Part shown: one piece after another, positions 36,326 through 45,398 of the stretch
Numbering within the stretch: the stretch's first letter is position 1
How the letters are laid out: each line of letters opens with the position of its first letter
Assembly (NCBI GenBank): GCA_049650345.1
Contig: JBARZY010000125.1
Location: 3,212 to 67,211, forward strand
Direction of reading: 5' to 3'
DNA length: 64,000 bases
From: Glaciecola sp049650345
GTDB taxonomy: Bacteria > Pseudomonadota > Gammaproteobacteria > Enterobacterales > Alteromonadaceae
Notes under the pieces: generated by a model
What the model was told of the DNA's origin: nothing
Seen by the model: the letters and a program-made list of their open reading frames with translations, nothing else
Databases searched by the model: none
Program-made: the position numbers and the translations under genes

Positions 36326-38020
36326 ATGACATTTTTACGTACATTAGCTGCACTATCAATATTGGGAAGCACACTGCTTCCTACTCTCGCCGCCGATAGG
36401 ATAACCGGTGCTACATTTGCTACTCGTTCTGAGGTAATAGCTCAAAACGGCATGGCGGCAACTAGCCAACCCCTTGCTACGCAAGTTGCCCTAGATATTT
36501 TAAAAGCCGGAGGCAATGCGGTTGATGCTGCCATAGCGGCGAATGCAATGTTGGGACTAGTTGAGCCCACAGGCAGCGGTATTGGTGGCGATTTGTTTGC
36601 CATAGTTTGGGATGCTGAAACGAAACGTTTGTATGGCTTAAATGCATCGGGTCGCTCGCCACTTAGCCTCACACTCAATGAGTTTAACAAAAAAGGCATT
36701 ACCGAAATTCCTAAGTTTGGGCCGTTACCTGTGTCGGTGCCAGGTGCGGTTGACGGTTGGTTTATGCTCAGTGAGCGCTTTGGTCGTTTGCCTATGCAGC
36801 AGTTGTTAGCGCCGTCTATCAATTACGCCCGCAATGGCTTTCCGGTGAGTGAACTCATTGCGTATTATTTTGAATTAAACCAAAAGCGTATTGGCCAATA
36901 TCCAGGCTTTAATGAAACATTTACGGTAAATGGAAAAACGCCTCAAAAAGGGGAGGTGTTCAAAAATCCAAACCTTGCCACTACTTATGAAAAAATCGCT
37001 ACCGGCGGCAGAGATGCCTTTTATAAGGGCGATATTGCTCGCACTATTGGCGCATTTATGGCGTCACAAGGCGGTTATTTAAGTTATCAAGACATGGCCG
37101 CGCATTATTCTGAATGGGTTGAGCCGGTATCAAGCAACTACCGTGGTTATGATGTGTGGGAGTTGCCGCCAAATGGTCAAGGCATTAGCGCACTGCAAAT
37201 ATTAAACATACTAGAGCTATACGACATTGAAGGCATGGGGCGAGACTCACCAGAGTTTGTACACACCTTTGTTGAAGCTAAAAAGCTCGCGTTTGCCGAC
37301 CGCGCCAAGTTTTATGCTGATCCGGCATTTAACGAAATCCCCGTTGAGTGGCTTATTTCAAAAGAGTATGCCAAACAACGTCAAGCGTTGATTATGCCCA
37401 ATAAAGCAGCGAAAAGAGTCGATGCAGGAAAAAATGACGGTGATACCATTTATTTAACGGTTGCTGATAAATTTGGCAACATGGTAAGCCTAATACAAAG
37501 TAATTACAGAGGCATGGGGTCGGGTATGATCCCCACCGATTTGGGTTTTGTTTTACAAAACCGCGGTGAAATGTTTGCCTTACAAGCCGGTCATTTTAAC
37601 CAATATGCACCCGGTAAGCGCCCATTTCACACCATTATTCCTGCATTTATTACTCGCAACAATAAGCCGTTAATGAGCTTTGGGGTAATGGGCGGCGGCA
37701 CGCAACCGCAAATGCACGCGCAAATAGTGGTAAACATGATTGATTTTGGTATGAACCTACAAGAAGCAGGCGATGCCCCGCGTATTCTGCATACAGGCTC
37801 GAGTACTCCTATGGGTAAAACCATGATTGATGGTGGTTTTGTGAGTTTAGAAAACGGATTTAGCCAGTACACTCAACGCGAGCTGCTAAAAAAAGGGCAT
37901 ACATTACGCGATAGTTTAGGCGCATTTGGTGGTTATCAGGCTATTATGTACGACAGTAAAAATAAAGTGTATTACGGGGCGTCAGAGTCGCGTAAAGACG
38001 GTCAAGCAGCAGGATATTAA
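36326..38020 (+). CDS. ggt: Gamma-glutamyltransferase, periplasmic
   Basis: 564 residues from the ATG at 36326, which starts directly at a signal peptide (about 1-23, LLPTLAA); a TTG 16 codons upstream adds a polar, unlikely extension. It is an Ntn hydrolase that cleaves gamma-glutamyl bonds, as in glutathione, and self-processes before the catalytic Thr, here Thr374 (DGDTIYLTV). GNAVDAAIAANAMLGLVEP, the GSGIGGDLF motif and the small-subunit PFHTIIPAF region agree with the family. Its stop overlaps the start of the next gene (TAATG), indicating translational coupling. Confidence 0.92.
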   Translation: MTFLRTLAALSILGSTLLPTLAADRITGATFATRSEVIAQNGMAATSQPLATQVALDILKAGGNAVDAAIAANAMLGLVEPTGSGIGGDLFAIVWDAETKRLYGLNASGRSPLSLTLNEFNKKGITEIPKFGPLPVSVPGAVDGWFMLSERFGRLPMQQLLAPSINYARNGFPVSELIAYYFELNQKRIGQYPGFNETFTVNGKTPQKGEVFKNPNLATTYEKIATGGRDAFYKGDIARTIGAFMASQGGYLSYQDMAAHYSEWVEPVSSNYRGYDVWELPPNGQGISALQILNILELYDIEGMGRDSPEFVHTFVEAKKLAFADRAKFYADPAFNEIPVEWLISKEYAKQRQALIMPNKAAKRVDAGKNDGDTIYLTVADKFGNMVSLIQSNYRGMGSGMIPTDLGFVLQNRGEMFALQAGHFNQYAPGKRPFHTIIPAFITRNNKPLMSFGVMGGGTQPQMHAQIVVNMIDFGMNLQEAGDAPRILHTGSSTPMGKTMIDGGFVSLENGFSQYTQRELLKKGHTLRDSLGAFGGYQAIMYDSKNKVYYGASESRKDGQAAGY

Positions 38021-38955
38021 TGACAACACCACAAAAAGGTATTTGTGCCGAACCCAACTTGCATGGCATGTTTTTGTTATTTAACGTAGTGAACGATGAC
38101 GCTGCTGCGGTCAGGCAACAACTTGTGCAAATATTGGATGTGTTTGAATACTTCGATGACGAACATTATGAAGCGATGGTGTCGGGCGTAATTGGTATTG
38201 GTAGCGCATTTTGGGATGAATTGTACCCTGATCAACGCCCCGCAGATTTGTCATCCTTTCCGGATATGCAATGTGAAGATCGCTGCGCGCCAGTGCTACC
38301 TTGCGATTTATTTGTGCAAATACGAGCCGACCGCCTTGATATTTGTCAAGCGATTGGGCTAGAAGTAATGCGCATGTTAAAGCTGCATACCGAGCTTGTA
38401 GAACAAGTACAAGGCTTTCGGTATTTAGACGGGCGAGATTGGACTGGCTTTGTGCTTGGAGACAACAATCCAAGAGGCCGCAAAAAGTTTGATATTAGCT
38501 TAGTGGGGCAGCATGAGTCAGAATTTGTGGGTGGGTCGTACATTCATATACAACGGTATCGTCATGACATGGCTAAATGGAACACCTTGTCAGAAAAGCG
38601 CCAGCAACAAGTCATGGGTAAAACCAAAGAACATAATTTAGATGTGGTGGGCTCGGGCCTTGATTCGCACGCGTTTAGAACGAAATTGGTTGGGGCGGGT
38701 GGTGAGTTTCCCATATTACTTGATCAAAGCATGCCATATGGCGATATGGCCACACAAGGCTTATATTTTGTGGCTTGCAGTAGCCATCCTAGTGCGTTTA
38801 AAAACTATCTATATAGCAGAATTTATGGTGACGGAAATGGCCACTATGACAAACTGCTCGATTATTCGAATGCCGAAACCGGCGCTGCGTTTTTTGCGCC
38901 TTCCATACAGTTTATACGCACACACGTAAACCAAATTTCTGATATCAATGGCTAA
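38020..38955 (+). CDS. DyP-type (YfeX-like) haem protein lacking distal catalytic residues
   Basis: 311 residues, aligning throughout with Escherichia coli YfeX. The proximal haem His is kept (QRYRHDMAKW). However, the DyP motif GFVDG reads GFVLG here, so the distal Asp is Leu, and the distal Arg before QSLPYG is Asp (LLDQSMPYG). Both residues needed for normal peroxide cleavage are therefore absent, and classic peroxidase activity is doubtful. It has no signal peptide, so it is cytoplasmic although coupled to a periplasmic GGT gene by a one-base stop/start overlap. It may be a haem carrier, sensor or altered enzyme. Confidence 0.85.
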   Translation: MTTPQKGICAEPNLHGMFLLFNVVNDDAAAVRQQLVQILDVFEYFDDEHYEAMVSGVIGIGSAFWDELYPDQRPADLSSFPDMQCEDRCAPVLPCDLFVQIRADRLDICQAIGLEVMRMLKLHTELVEQVQGFRYLDGRDWTGFVLGDNNPRGRKKFDISLVGQHESEFVGGSYIHIQRYRHDMAKWNTLSEKRQQQVMGKTKEHNLDVVGSGLDSHAFRTKLVGAGGEFPILLDQSMPYGDMATQGLYFVACSSHPSAFKNYLYSRIYGDGNGHYDKLLDYSNAETGAAFFAPSIQFIRTHVNQISDING

Positions 38956-39020
38956 GTGGACGCTCTGTTATCAAACTATTTAACTGATGGCGATTTATCT
39001 AAACTGACTGAAACGTTTGT

Positions 39021-40082
39021 TTATAATTTTACTTTACCATCCCAATCATCAGCATACATCAGGCTATTACAAAGCGTTAGATGATACTCAAGTACTTTAT
39101 CAGCGGGATACAATGCTTGCGCATTGCGGAATACATCAATTGCAGCTTGGAAGTACTTGTCGTTTCGGAGTGCAACACCTTCTTCTATTAACTTCTTGCA
39201 AGCATTACGGGTGTCTATCTCGTCTTGCGATAAATGCTGATAAATTTCAATAATTTCAATGCTGCTACTTTTACCGCGTAAATACACGGTGTCGATACTG
39301 CGCCACGCAAAGTCAAGCTTCTCGCTGGCTGCATTTACTAGTTCTCTACTAGCAAGAATGTCACTGCTAAAACGCTGAGTCAGGGATTCTATACGCTGGG
39401 CAATATTCACGGTGTCGCCTAATACGGTGGTATCCATGCGATCGTCTGAGCCAACAGTCCCTAAAATAACTGGCCCAAAGTGCAAACCTATACCATTGTT
39501 AATTGGTTCGTATCCACTGTTTGCACGGTGGTGATTGTATAAGCGCAACGCTTTTTGTAAGCCCAAAGCGGCTTGTACCGCATCACTTGCCTTGTCTGAC
39601 GCGCTACCTTGGGGATGGTCAAACAAGGCCATAATAGCGTCGCCAATAAACTTGTCTATAAAGCCATAATTGTCATGAATAGGGGCGTTCATACGCACAA
39701 AATATGAATTTAAAAAGTTCATGAGTTGCTGAGGCGACATTTTTTCTGACAAGCTAGTAAAGCCACGAATGTCACAAAACATCATCGCCACTTCATCCTC
39801 ACTGGCAAACCCAAGTTTAAGCGACTCAGCGCCACCCATAGCAAAGTGATCAACAAACTGACGCGGAACAAACTTTTGAAAGGTTTGAAGCATATGCTGC
39901 GCTTCGTCGGCTTTTTGCAATATTGGATCGTTATGAATATTGCTTTGTACAGGGGGCTTTATTGTGCGCGCAACTTTAGGAGGCACAGATGCTGTGAGTT
40001 GTTTTCGTTGCAACCACCACAATGCGGTAATATATACCGCATACAATGCTATGACACATGTAGTGATGATTGTCCAAAACAT
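39021..40082 (-). CDS. Membrane-anchored class III adenylate cyclase
   Basis: 353 residues. One N-terminal helix (about 3-25), a linker, then the class III cyclase domain (about 85-265). Both metal-binding Asp are present (FCDIRGFTSL and FIGDAIMALF), as are the Lys before FIGD, the Asp of TTVLGDTVN, Asn and Arg (NIAQRIE), which together predict an active enzyme making cAMP. A short C-terminal helical, TPR-like segment (about 285-340) follows. It begins two bases after the hemL stop, so it is probably translated from the pyrB-hemL message. The signal sensed is unknown. Confidence 0.85.
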   Translation of the reverse strand: MFWTIITTCVIALYAVYITALWWLQRKQLTASVPPKVARTIKPPVQSNIHNDPILQKADEAQHMLQTFQKFVPRQFVDHFAMGGAESLKLGFASEDEVAMMFCDIRGFTSLSEKMSPQQLMNFLNSYFVRMNAPIHDNYGFIDKFIGDAIMALFDHPQGSASDKASDAVQAALGLQKALRLYNHHRANSGYEPINNGIGLHFGPVILGTVGSDDRMDTTVLGDTVNIAQRIESLTQRFSSDILASRELVNAASEKLDFAWRSIDTVYLRGKSSSIEIIEIYQHLSQDEIDTRNACKKLIEEGVALRNDKYFQAAIDVFRNAQALYPADKVLEYHLTLCNSLMYADDWDGKVKL

Positions 40083-40083
40083 A

Positions 40084-41370
40084 CTAGTTTGCAGTTATCC
40101 TCGAAAAGGCTTTATCGGCAGCAGTTAAGGTTGCATCAACAACATCTGCGGTATGCATTTTTGATACAAATCCAGCTTCAAATGATGCAGGGGCAAGATA
40201 CACACCTTCTTCAAGCATATTGTGATAAAACTGATTAAACTGGGCCTGATTAACGCTAATTGCTTGCTGATAGTTGACCACTTTTTCATGAGTAAAAAAG
40301 ATACCAAACATACTGCCTGCAATATTCGTTGTTAGTGGTATACCGTTTTTATCGGCCATTGCTTGAAAACCATCAACCAATGCTTGGGTATTTGCAAAAA
40401 TACTGTCGTAGAAGTTATCAGCTTTTAACTGCTTTAATGCACACAAACCTGCGGCCATAGCAATAGGGTTACCCGACAATGTGCCTGCTTGGTAAATAGG
40501 ACCAGTTGGCGCAATGTGCGTTAGAATTTTGCGTTTGCCACCAAATGCACCCACGGGCATGCCGCCGCCAATTACCTTGCCTAAACATGTTAAGTCGGGG
40601 GTAACATTATAACGGGCTTGCGCGCCGCCAAGTGATACTCTAAACCCTGTCATCACTTCATCAAATATCAGTACTGCACCGTATTGGTCACAAATGGCAC
40701 GCAAGCCTTCTAAAAAACCGGGCTGTGGTGGAATACAGTTCATGTTACCGGCAACAGGCTCCACAATAATGCAGGCAATATCGTCACCATGCTCTGCAAA
40801 AGCCTGTTTTACTGAATCAAGGTCGTTAAACTGCATGGTTAAGGTATGCTTGGCTACGTCGTCAGGTACACCTGGCGAGCTAGGTACGCCTAAAGTTAAT
40901 GCTCCAGAGCCTGCTTTTACTAACAAAGAATCGGCATGGCCGTGATAGCAGCCTTCAAATTTTAGCAGTTTGTTTTTGCTTGTGTAGCCACGGGCTAAGC
41001 GGATTGCGCTCATGGTTGCTTCGGTGCCCGAGTTTACCATGCGCACCATTTCCATTGACGGCACAATTTCGCTTACCAGTTCAGCCATTTCAATTTCGGC
41101 TTCGGTAGGTGCGCCATAACTCAAACCAAATTCAGATGCTTTTATTACCGCTTCACGAATTTCGGGGTTGTTGTGCCCTAATACCATTGGCCCCCATGAG
41201 TTGATGTAGTCAATATAGCGATTGCCATCAACATCATACATATAAGGACCATCGGCTCTTTCAATAAAACGAGGCGTGCCGCCTACCGCTTTAAATGCTC
41301 GAACAGGCGAATTTACGCCACCGGGGATAGTGCGCTGGGCACGTTCAAAAAGTGTTTCAGATTTATTCAT
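40084..41370 (-). CDS. hemL: Glutamate-1-semialdehyde 2,1-aminomutase
   Basis: 428 residues. This PLP enzyme converts glutamate-1-semialdehyde to 5-aminolevulinate in C5-pathway tetrapyrrole synthesis. Typical sequences are RAQRTIPGGVNSPVRAF, SWGPMVLGHNNP, MVNSGTEATMSAIRLARG, CYHGHADSLL, DEVMTGFRV and the PLP Lys region CLGKVIGGGMPVGAFGG. It starts three bases after the pyrB stop and ends two bases before the adenylate cyclase start. Confidence 0.96.
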   Translation of the reverse strand: MNKSETLFERAQRTIPGGVNSPVRAFKAVGGTPRFIERADGPYMYDVDGNRYIDYINSWGPMVLGHNNPEIREAVIKASEFGLSYGAPTEAEIEMAELVSEIVPSMEMVRMVNSGTEATMSAIRLARGYTSKNKLLKFEGCYHGHADSLLVKAGSGALTLGVPSSPGVPDDVAKHTLTMQFNDLDSVKQAFAEHGDDIACIIVEPVAGNMNCIPPQPGFLEGLRAICDQYGAVLIFDEVMTGFRVSLGGAQARYNVTPDLTCLGKVIGGGMPVGAFGGKRKILTHIAPTGPIYQAGTLSGNPIAMAAGLCALKQLKADNFYDSIFANTQALVDGFQAMADKNGIPLTTNIAGSMFGIFFTHEKVVNYQQAISVNQAQFNQFYHNMLEEGVYLAPASFEAGFVSKMHTADVVDATLTAADKAFSRITAN

Positions 41371-41373
41371 GGT

Positions 41374-42390
41374 TTATGTATTACTCTTATTGCTGAACCA
41401 GTTAACAGGTTGGTCGTAGTCGCTAATTTTGTTTTCGACACCCAAAATGAGAGCGAACAATGCCATACGAACCAACACACCGTTATCGGTTTGTCTAAAT
41501 ATAGCTAAGTTAGGATGCGTGTTAAGATCGTTATCAAGCTCGTTTGCTTCGCTTCTAGAGTCGCGAGGTAATGGATGCATAATGACGGTTTGTGATTTAA
41601 AGTGTTGCGTATAAATTTGTTGGTTAAGCCTAAACTTACCGCGGAACTGATTGGCTTCGGTTTGATTTGAAAAACGCTCTTCTTGAATACGGGTTTGATA
41701 GCAAATATCGGCGTCTACAATACCTTCAAGTTGCTCGGTAATATGCAGTTTATGTCCTGCATTGGTAATAACGTCGCAAATTTTGCTTGGCATGCACAAG
41801 TCTTTTGGCGAAATTAAGGTAAACTGAATATTGTTAAACAAGCTAAGCATCGTCGCCAGTGAGTGCACGGTTCTGCCATGCTTTAAATCGCCAATCATAG
41901 CAATGTGCAAACCATCAATATGTTGCCCAAAAGACGCACGCTCTTTGGCAATGGTATATAAATCAAGCAAGGCTTGAGTAGGGTGTTCGTTCGCGCCATC
42001 ACCACCGTTAATTACCGGTACGCGACTGCCATGAGCAAACTCTGCTACCGACCCCGGTTGCGGGTGACGCATGGCGATAATGTCGCTGTAGCCGCTTAAC
42101 ACTCTGGCGGTATCATAAAGAGACTCGCCTTTCGCTAAAGCTGAATTACTCATACCAACGGTTTCGCGTACCTCACCGCCCAATAAATTAAACGCGGTGC
42201 CAAAGCTTACACGAGTACGGGTACTAGGCTCAAAGAATAAGTTACCCATAATCGCGCCATCAAGCACGGTTGTGCGTTTTTCACGGCTAGCGTAGGGCTG
42301 CATGGTGTCGGCAATAGCAAAAACACGTTCAACCGCCTCGCGGTCAAATTGATTCACACTTAGTATGTGGTTACCTGTAAACGAATTCAT
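41374..42390 (-). CDS. pyrB: Aspartate carbamoyltransferase
   Basis: 338 residues from the ATG at 42390, chosen because AAGGGG is just upstream and the family starts here; a further upstream in-frame start would add 16 residues. It joins carbamoyl phosphate and aspartate in pyrimidine synthesis. The carbamoyl-phosphate site FEPSTRTRVSF and HPTQALLDLYTI are present, along with the loop residues of ATCases (MSNSALAKGES). No pyrI regulatory subunit follows; hemL comes next. Confidence 0.94.
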   Translation of the reverse strand: MNSFTGNHILSVNQFDREAVERVFAIADTMQPYASREKRTTVLDGAIMGNLFFEPSTRTRVSFGTAFNLLGGEVRETVGMSNSALAKGESLYDTARVLSGYSDIIAMRHPQPGSVAEFAHGSRVPVINGGDGANEHPTQALLDLYTIAKERASFGQHIDGLHIAMIGDLKHGRTVHSLATMLSLFNNIQFTLISPKDLCMPSKICDVITNAGHKLHITEQLEGIVDADICYQTRIQEERFSNQTEANQFRGKFRLNQQIYTQHFKSQTVIMHPLPRDSRSEANELDNDLNTHPNLAIFRQTDNGVLVRMALFALILGVENKISDYDQPVNWFSNKSNT

Positions 42391-42516
42391 AACGCCCCTT
42401 GTGAATTTGCGTGCTGCGAGTGTAGCAAATTTTAGCAAGGAGTGACGGCTAAATACATTGATTTGTATTGCTTAATGTTGCGAATTCAATACATGCGCTC
42501 AATCAAATATGATGGA

Positions 42517-44637
42517 TTACTCCTCGTTTTTTTGAGGCATTTCGCGATACTTTTCAAACCAAGCAATAATATTTTCAATTTTACCCACTAAACGTGAGGG
42601 CCTTGACGCAATTCCATGACTGGCTCCTGGCACTTTGACTAACACGGTTTCAACCTTCAAGTGTTTTAAGGCTTGGTAATATTGTTCGGTTTCAGACATA
42701 GGCGTTCGTTTGTCTTCAGTTCCGGTAATAAGCAAGGTGGGAGTAGTTACGTTGCCCACTAAAGAAAGCGGTGAGCGTTCCCAGTAGTGTGCTACGTTGT
42801 CCCATGGCATCCCTGGGAACTGATAGGGAATTTGATACATGCCACTGTCGGCCGTGAGCACTTTTGATAACCAGTTGATTACCGGTTTTGCCACTACAGC
42901 GGCTTTAAATCTATCGGTTAAGCCAATAGCATATGCCGTTGCAATACCACCAGCAGAGCCGCCTGTAATAAATAAGGCTTCTGGATCTACGAAGCCTTTA
43001 TCAATCAAAGCATCAACGCCCGACATGTGGTCTGCAAAATCATACTTTGATGAATACTTGTTTTGCAGCAACAGCGCAAAACGCTCGCCGTAACCGGTGC
43101 TGCCGCGATGATTGTTATAAAACACCACATAGCCCTCGGCGGCCATACGTTGTAGTTCTGCTGAGAAATGCGGCCCATAAGCTAAGTGCGGTCCGCCGTG
43201 TATTTCTAGAATGAGCGGGTATTGCTTAGTTGCGTCAAAGCCAGGGGGTAATAGATACCAGCCTTGAATCTCTTCGCCATCAATAGACGATTGATAAGTT
43301 ATCTCTTTAATGTCGGCCAACGTTTTGTGCCCAAACACATCTTCGTTGAGTGAGGTAAGCTGCTGCTCTTTGCGACCTGTTTTTACATGTATGTTGGCAG
43401 GACGATCGTGGCGGCCTTTGGTAAAAGCAAATGTTCCCGCAGCGTAGCTGTAATCACCGCTGGTATATGGCCGTCCCAGCGAAACGCCGCCTAAGCCTTG
43501 GGTAACATTGCTATGACGTCCCGATAAACTCACGTAATCAATTTGCGTAATGCCTCTTACCATTTGTTGATAATACAAACCCTTGTTGCCTTTCCATTGG
43601 GCATTTGACACTCGATTATCTATCGACTCAGAGAGGTTTTTATCATCGCTTCCGTTTATGTTCATTACATGTAGATAGCGATTGCGATATGCGAGTTTTT
43701 TGTCATCCCACTTGATATAGGCAATCAGTTTGCCGTTTGGCGATACTACTGGGGCACTTTCGCCGCCAGGCGCTTGGCTCAGTTGAATAATTTCGCCGCT
43801 TAAGTTGACCGAAAATATATCAGACTCTCCTGGCTCATATTCCCAGTTGTCGCTGCGGTTTGCTGAAAAGTATATTGTTTGGCTGTTTTTACCCCACGAT
43901 AATGCGCCTCTATGATGGTAAGGGCCCGAGGTGAGCTGCCGAGCGGTACCACCTTGTGCCGGCACAATAAAAATATGCGAATAGCTTGGGTCAAGGGTGC
44001 CTTGACCATCGGCTTGATAGCGAGCTTTGCTAATGTACTCGAAGTCGTCTGCCCACTGTGCGCCCTCAGGTTTTGCTGGCATTTTGACTGAAAACGGCTG
44101 CTCATTTGCTTTTACGTTCATAGTAAACGCTATTTGCTGACCATTTGGTGACCATGTAATAGAGGAGGGCGAAGAAGCTAAGTTGGTAATAAGTGCGGTT
44201 TGCCCCGTGTCCATCCAGCGCACATACAGTTGGGTGCTTCCGTCTTGATTCGACAAATACGCAATTTTGTCACCAGCGGGCGACCATCGAGGTGAAAATG
44301 AATTTTTACTTGAAGACACCACCGGCCTATGCGTATCGCCGTCGGCATCAAGGTACCAAATACTCGAGCGTGTGGCGTCGGTCATAATGTCGTTAGCGCG
44401 CCTTACATACAAAATACTCTCGCCATCTGGAGACACTTGCGGGTCGGTTGCCACTTCTAATTCAAATACATCAGCTGCGTCAAAGAGGTGTTGTTTTGCC
44501 GATGTAAGCTGTTCAGCTTGGGCATAACTGCATAAGCCTATACTGAATATTGCGAATATGCTTAAGCCGAGTTGTTGAGTAATGCTTGATAACAATGGTT
44601 TGCGAGTAGACGCCGAGCGCGAGATAAAATAAAACAT
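42517..44637 (-). CDS. S9 family serine peptidase (prolyl oligopeptidase / acylaminoacyl-peptidase type)
   Basis: 706 residues from the ATG at 44637, which places an N-terminal signal peptide (ends near SYAQAEQ) at the start; ORF codons upstream are unlikely. A TolB/WD40-like beta-propeller (about 45-400, with DGESILYVRR and SPRWSPAGDKIAYLS) precedes the alpha/beta-hydrolase peptidase domain (about 450-700). The nucleophile is in GGSAGGIA, Asp in GTEDKRTPMSE and His in GASHGIASRP. Expected to release dipeptides or cleave short peptides in the periplasm. Confidence 0.9.
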   Translation of the reverse strand: MFYFISRSASTRKPLLSSITQQLGLSIFAIFSIGLCSYAQAEQLTSAKQHLFDAADVFELEVATDPQVSPDGESILYVRRANDIMTDATRSSIWYLDADGDTHRPVVSSSKNSFSPRWSPAGDKIAYLSNQDGSTQLYVRWMDTGQTALITNLASSPSSITWSPNGQQIAFTMNVKANEQPFSVKMPAKPEGAQWADDFEYISKARYQADGQGTLDPSYSHIFIVPAQGGTARQLTSGPYHHRGALSWGKNSQTIYFSANRSDNWEYEPGESDIFSVNLSGEIIQLSQAPGGESAPVVSPNGKLIAYIKWDDKKLAYRNRYLHVMNINGSDDKNLSESIDNRVSNAQWKGNKGLYYQQMVRGITQIDYVSLSGRHSNVTQGLGGVSLGRPYTSGDYSYAAGTFAFTKGRHDRPANIHVKTGRKEQQLTSLNEDVFGHKTLADIKEITYQSSIDGEEIQGWYLLPPGFDATKQYPLILEIHGGPHLAYGPHFSAELQRMAAEGYVVFYNNHRGSTGYGERFALLLQNKYSSKYDFADHMSGVDALIDKGFVDPEALFITGGSAGGIATAYAIGLTDRFKAAVVAKPVINWLSKVLTADSGMYQIPYQFPGMPWDNVAHYWERSPLSLVGNVTTPTLLITGTEDKRTPMSETEQYYQALKHLKVETVLVKVPGASHGIASRPSRLVGKIENIIAWFEKYREMPQKNEE

Positions 44638-44790
44638 GGTATGCCGTTTGTTATTATATTTAACAGAAAGCATAAACATATAAGACTGATGATTCAAGGT
44701 ACACACAATAGGCATCGAATAATACCGACTAGCGGTCAGCCATGCTTATTGGTGTTGGCCGGTGGTGTTCGTCGGCCAACACATATGAGT

Positions 44791-45279
44791 TTATGGCTGG
44801 GTAGACACAACTATCTGCGTAATCGCCGTATTCACCTCAGCATACTGGCTTGATTCAACAAATCCGATTGAAAATGTACGGGCTTGGTTAAGGTATTTAT
44901 TGCCGCTGTTGCGACCAAAGCCAAACACCGTCATATAGGGACGCATGTAATACTCATCAAGATGGTCATCATTTTGATGTTGCGCCACGTATATTACGCG
45001 CGACACGTTTGTATCGCCAAATGCAAACCACTCGGGTCCATCTTCACCATTTACTGGGCTTAAGTCACCGCTAAATGGAATGTGTATCTCTTGAGCTTGC
45101 GACTGACTTGAGCTAAACCAATAATCTGTTTCGTTAATCTCACCATTGGGCACACCTTCAAACAGTACCCAATAATGATAGCTTGGGCTTATTTTTGTCA
45201 TGCTAAAGTCAGCGCGGTTGGGGTAAAAATCCCATATGCCTTGCCATTTACCATTGCCCGACGTAAAGGTAATTTGCAC
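44791..45279 (-). pseudogene. Orphan protein remnant, probably 5'-truncated
   Basis: 162 codons without recognisable start: the first usable codon is GTG with no ribosome-binding site or signal peptide, and an in-frame stop lies 12 codons upstream. The content (GNGKWQGIWDFYPNRADF, YHYWVLFEGVPNG, PEWFAFGD, MTVFGFGR, ARTFSIGFVES) recalls the C-terminal half of larger exported proteins linked with polysaccharide use, which usually have another beta domain ahead. I infer that the N-terminal part is lost. It could instead be a short functional cytoplasmic protein. It is divergent from the LacI-type regulator. Confidence 0.5.
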
Positions 45280-45398
45280 ATGCTTGTGCGTGTTAATACT
45301 ATCGCTTGTGTTTTACGGTATTATATTCACAGCACGCAAGGTAAATAAGCGTAAGCGAATAAAAATAAGACTTTAGAAGAGAGTGTTGATAATAATTA

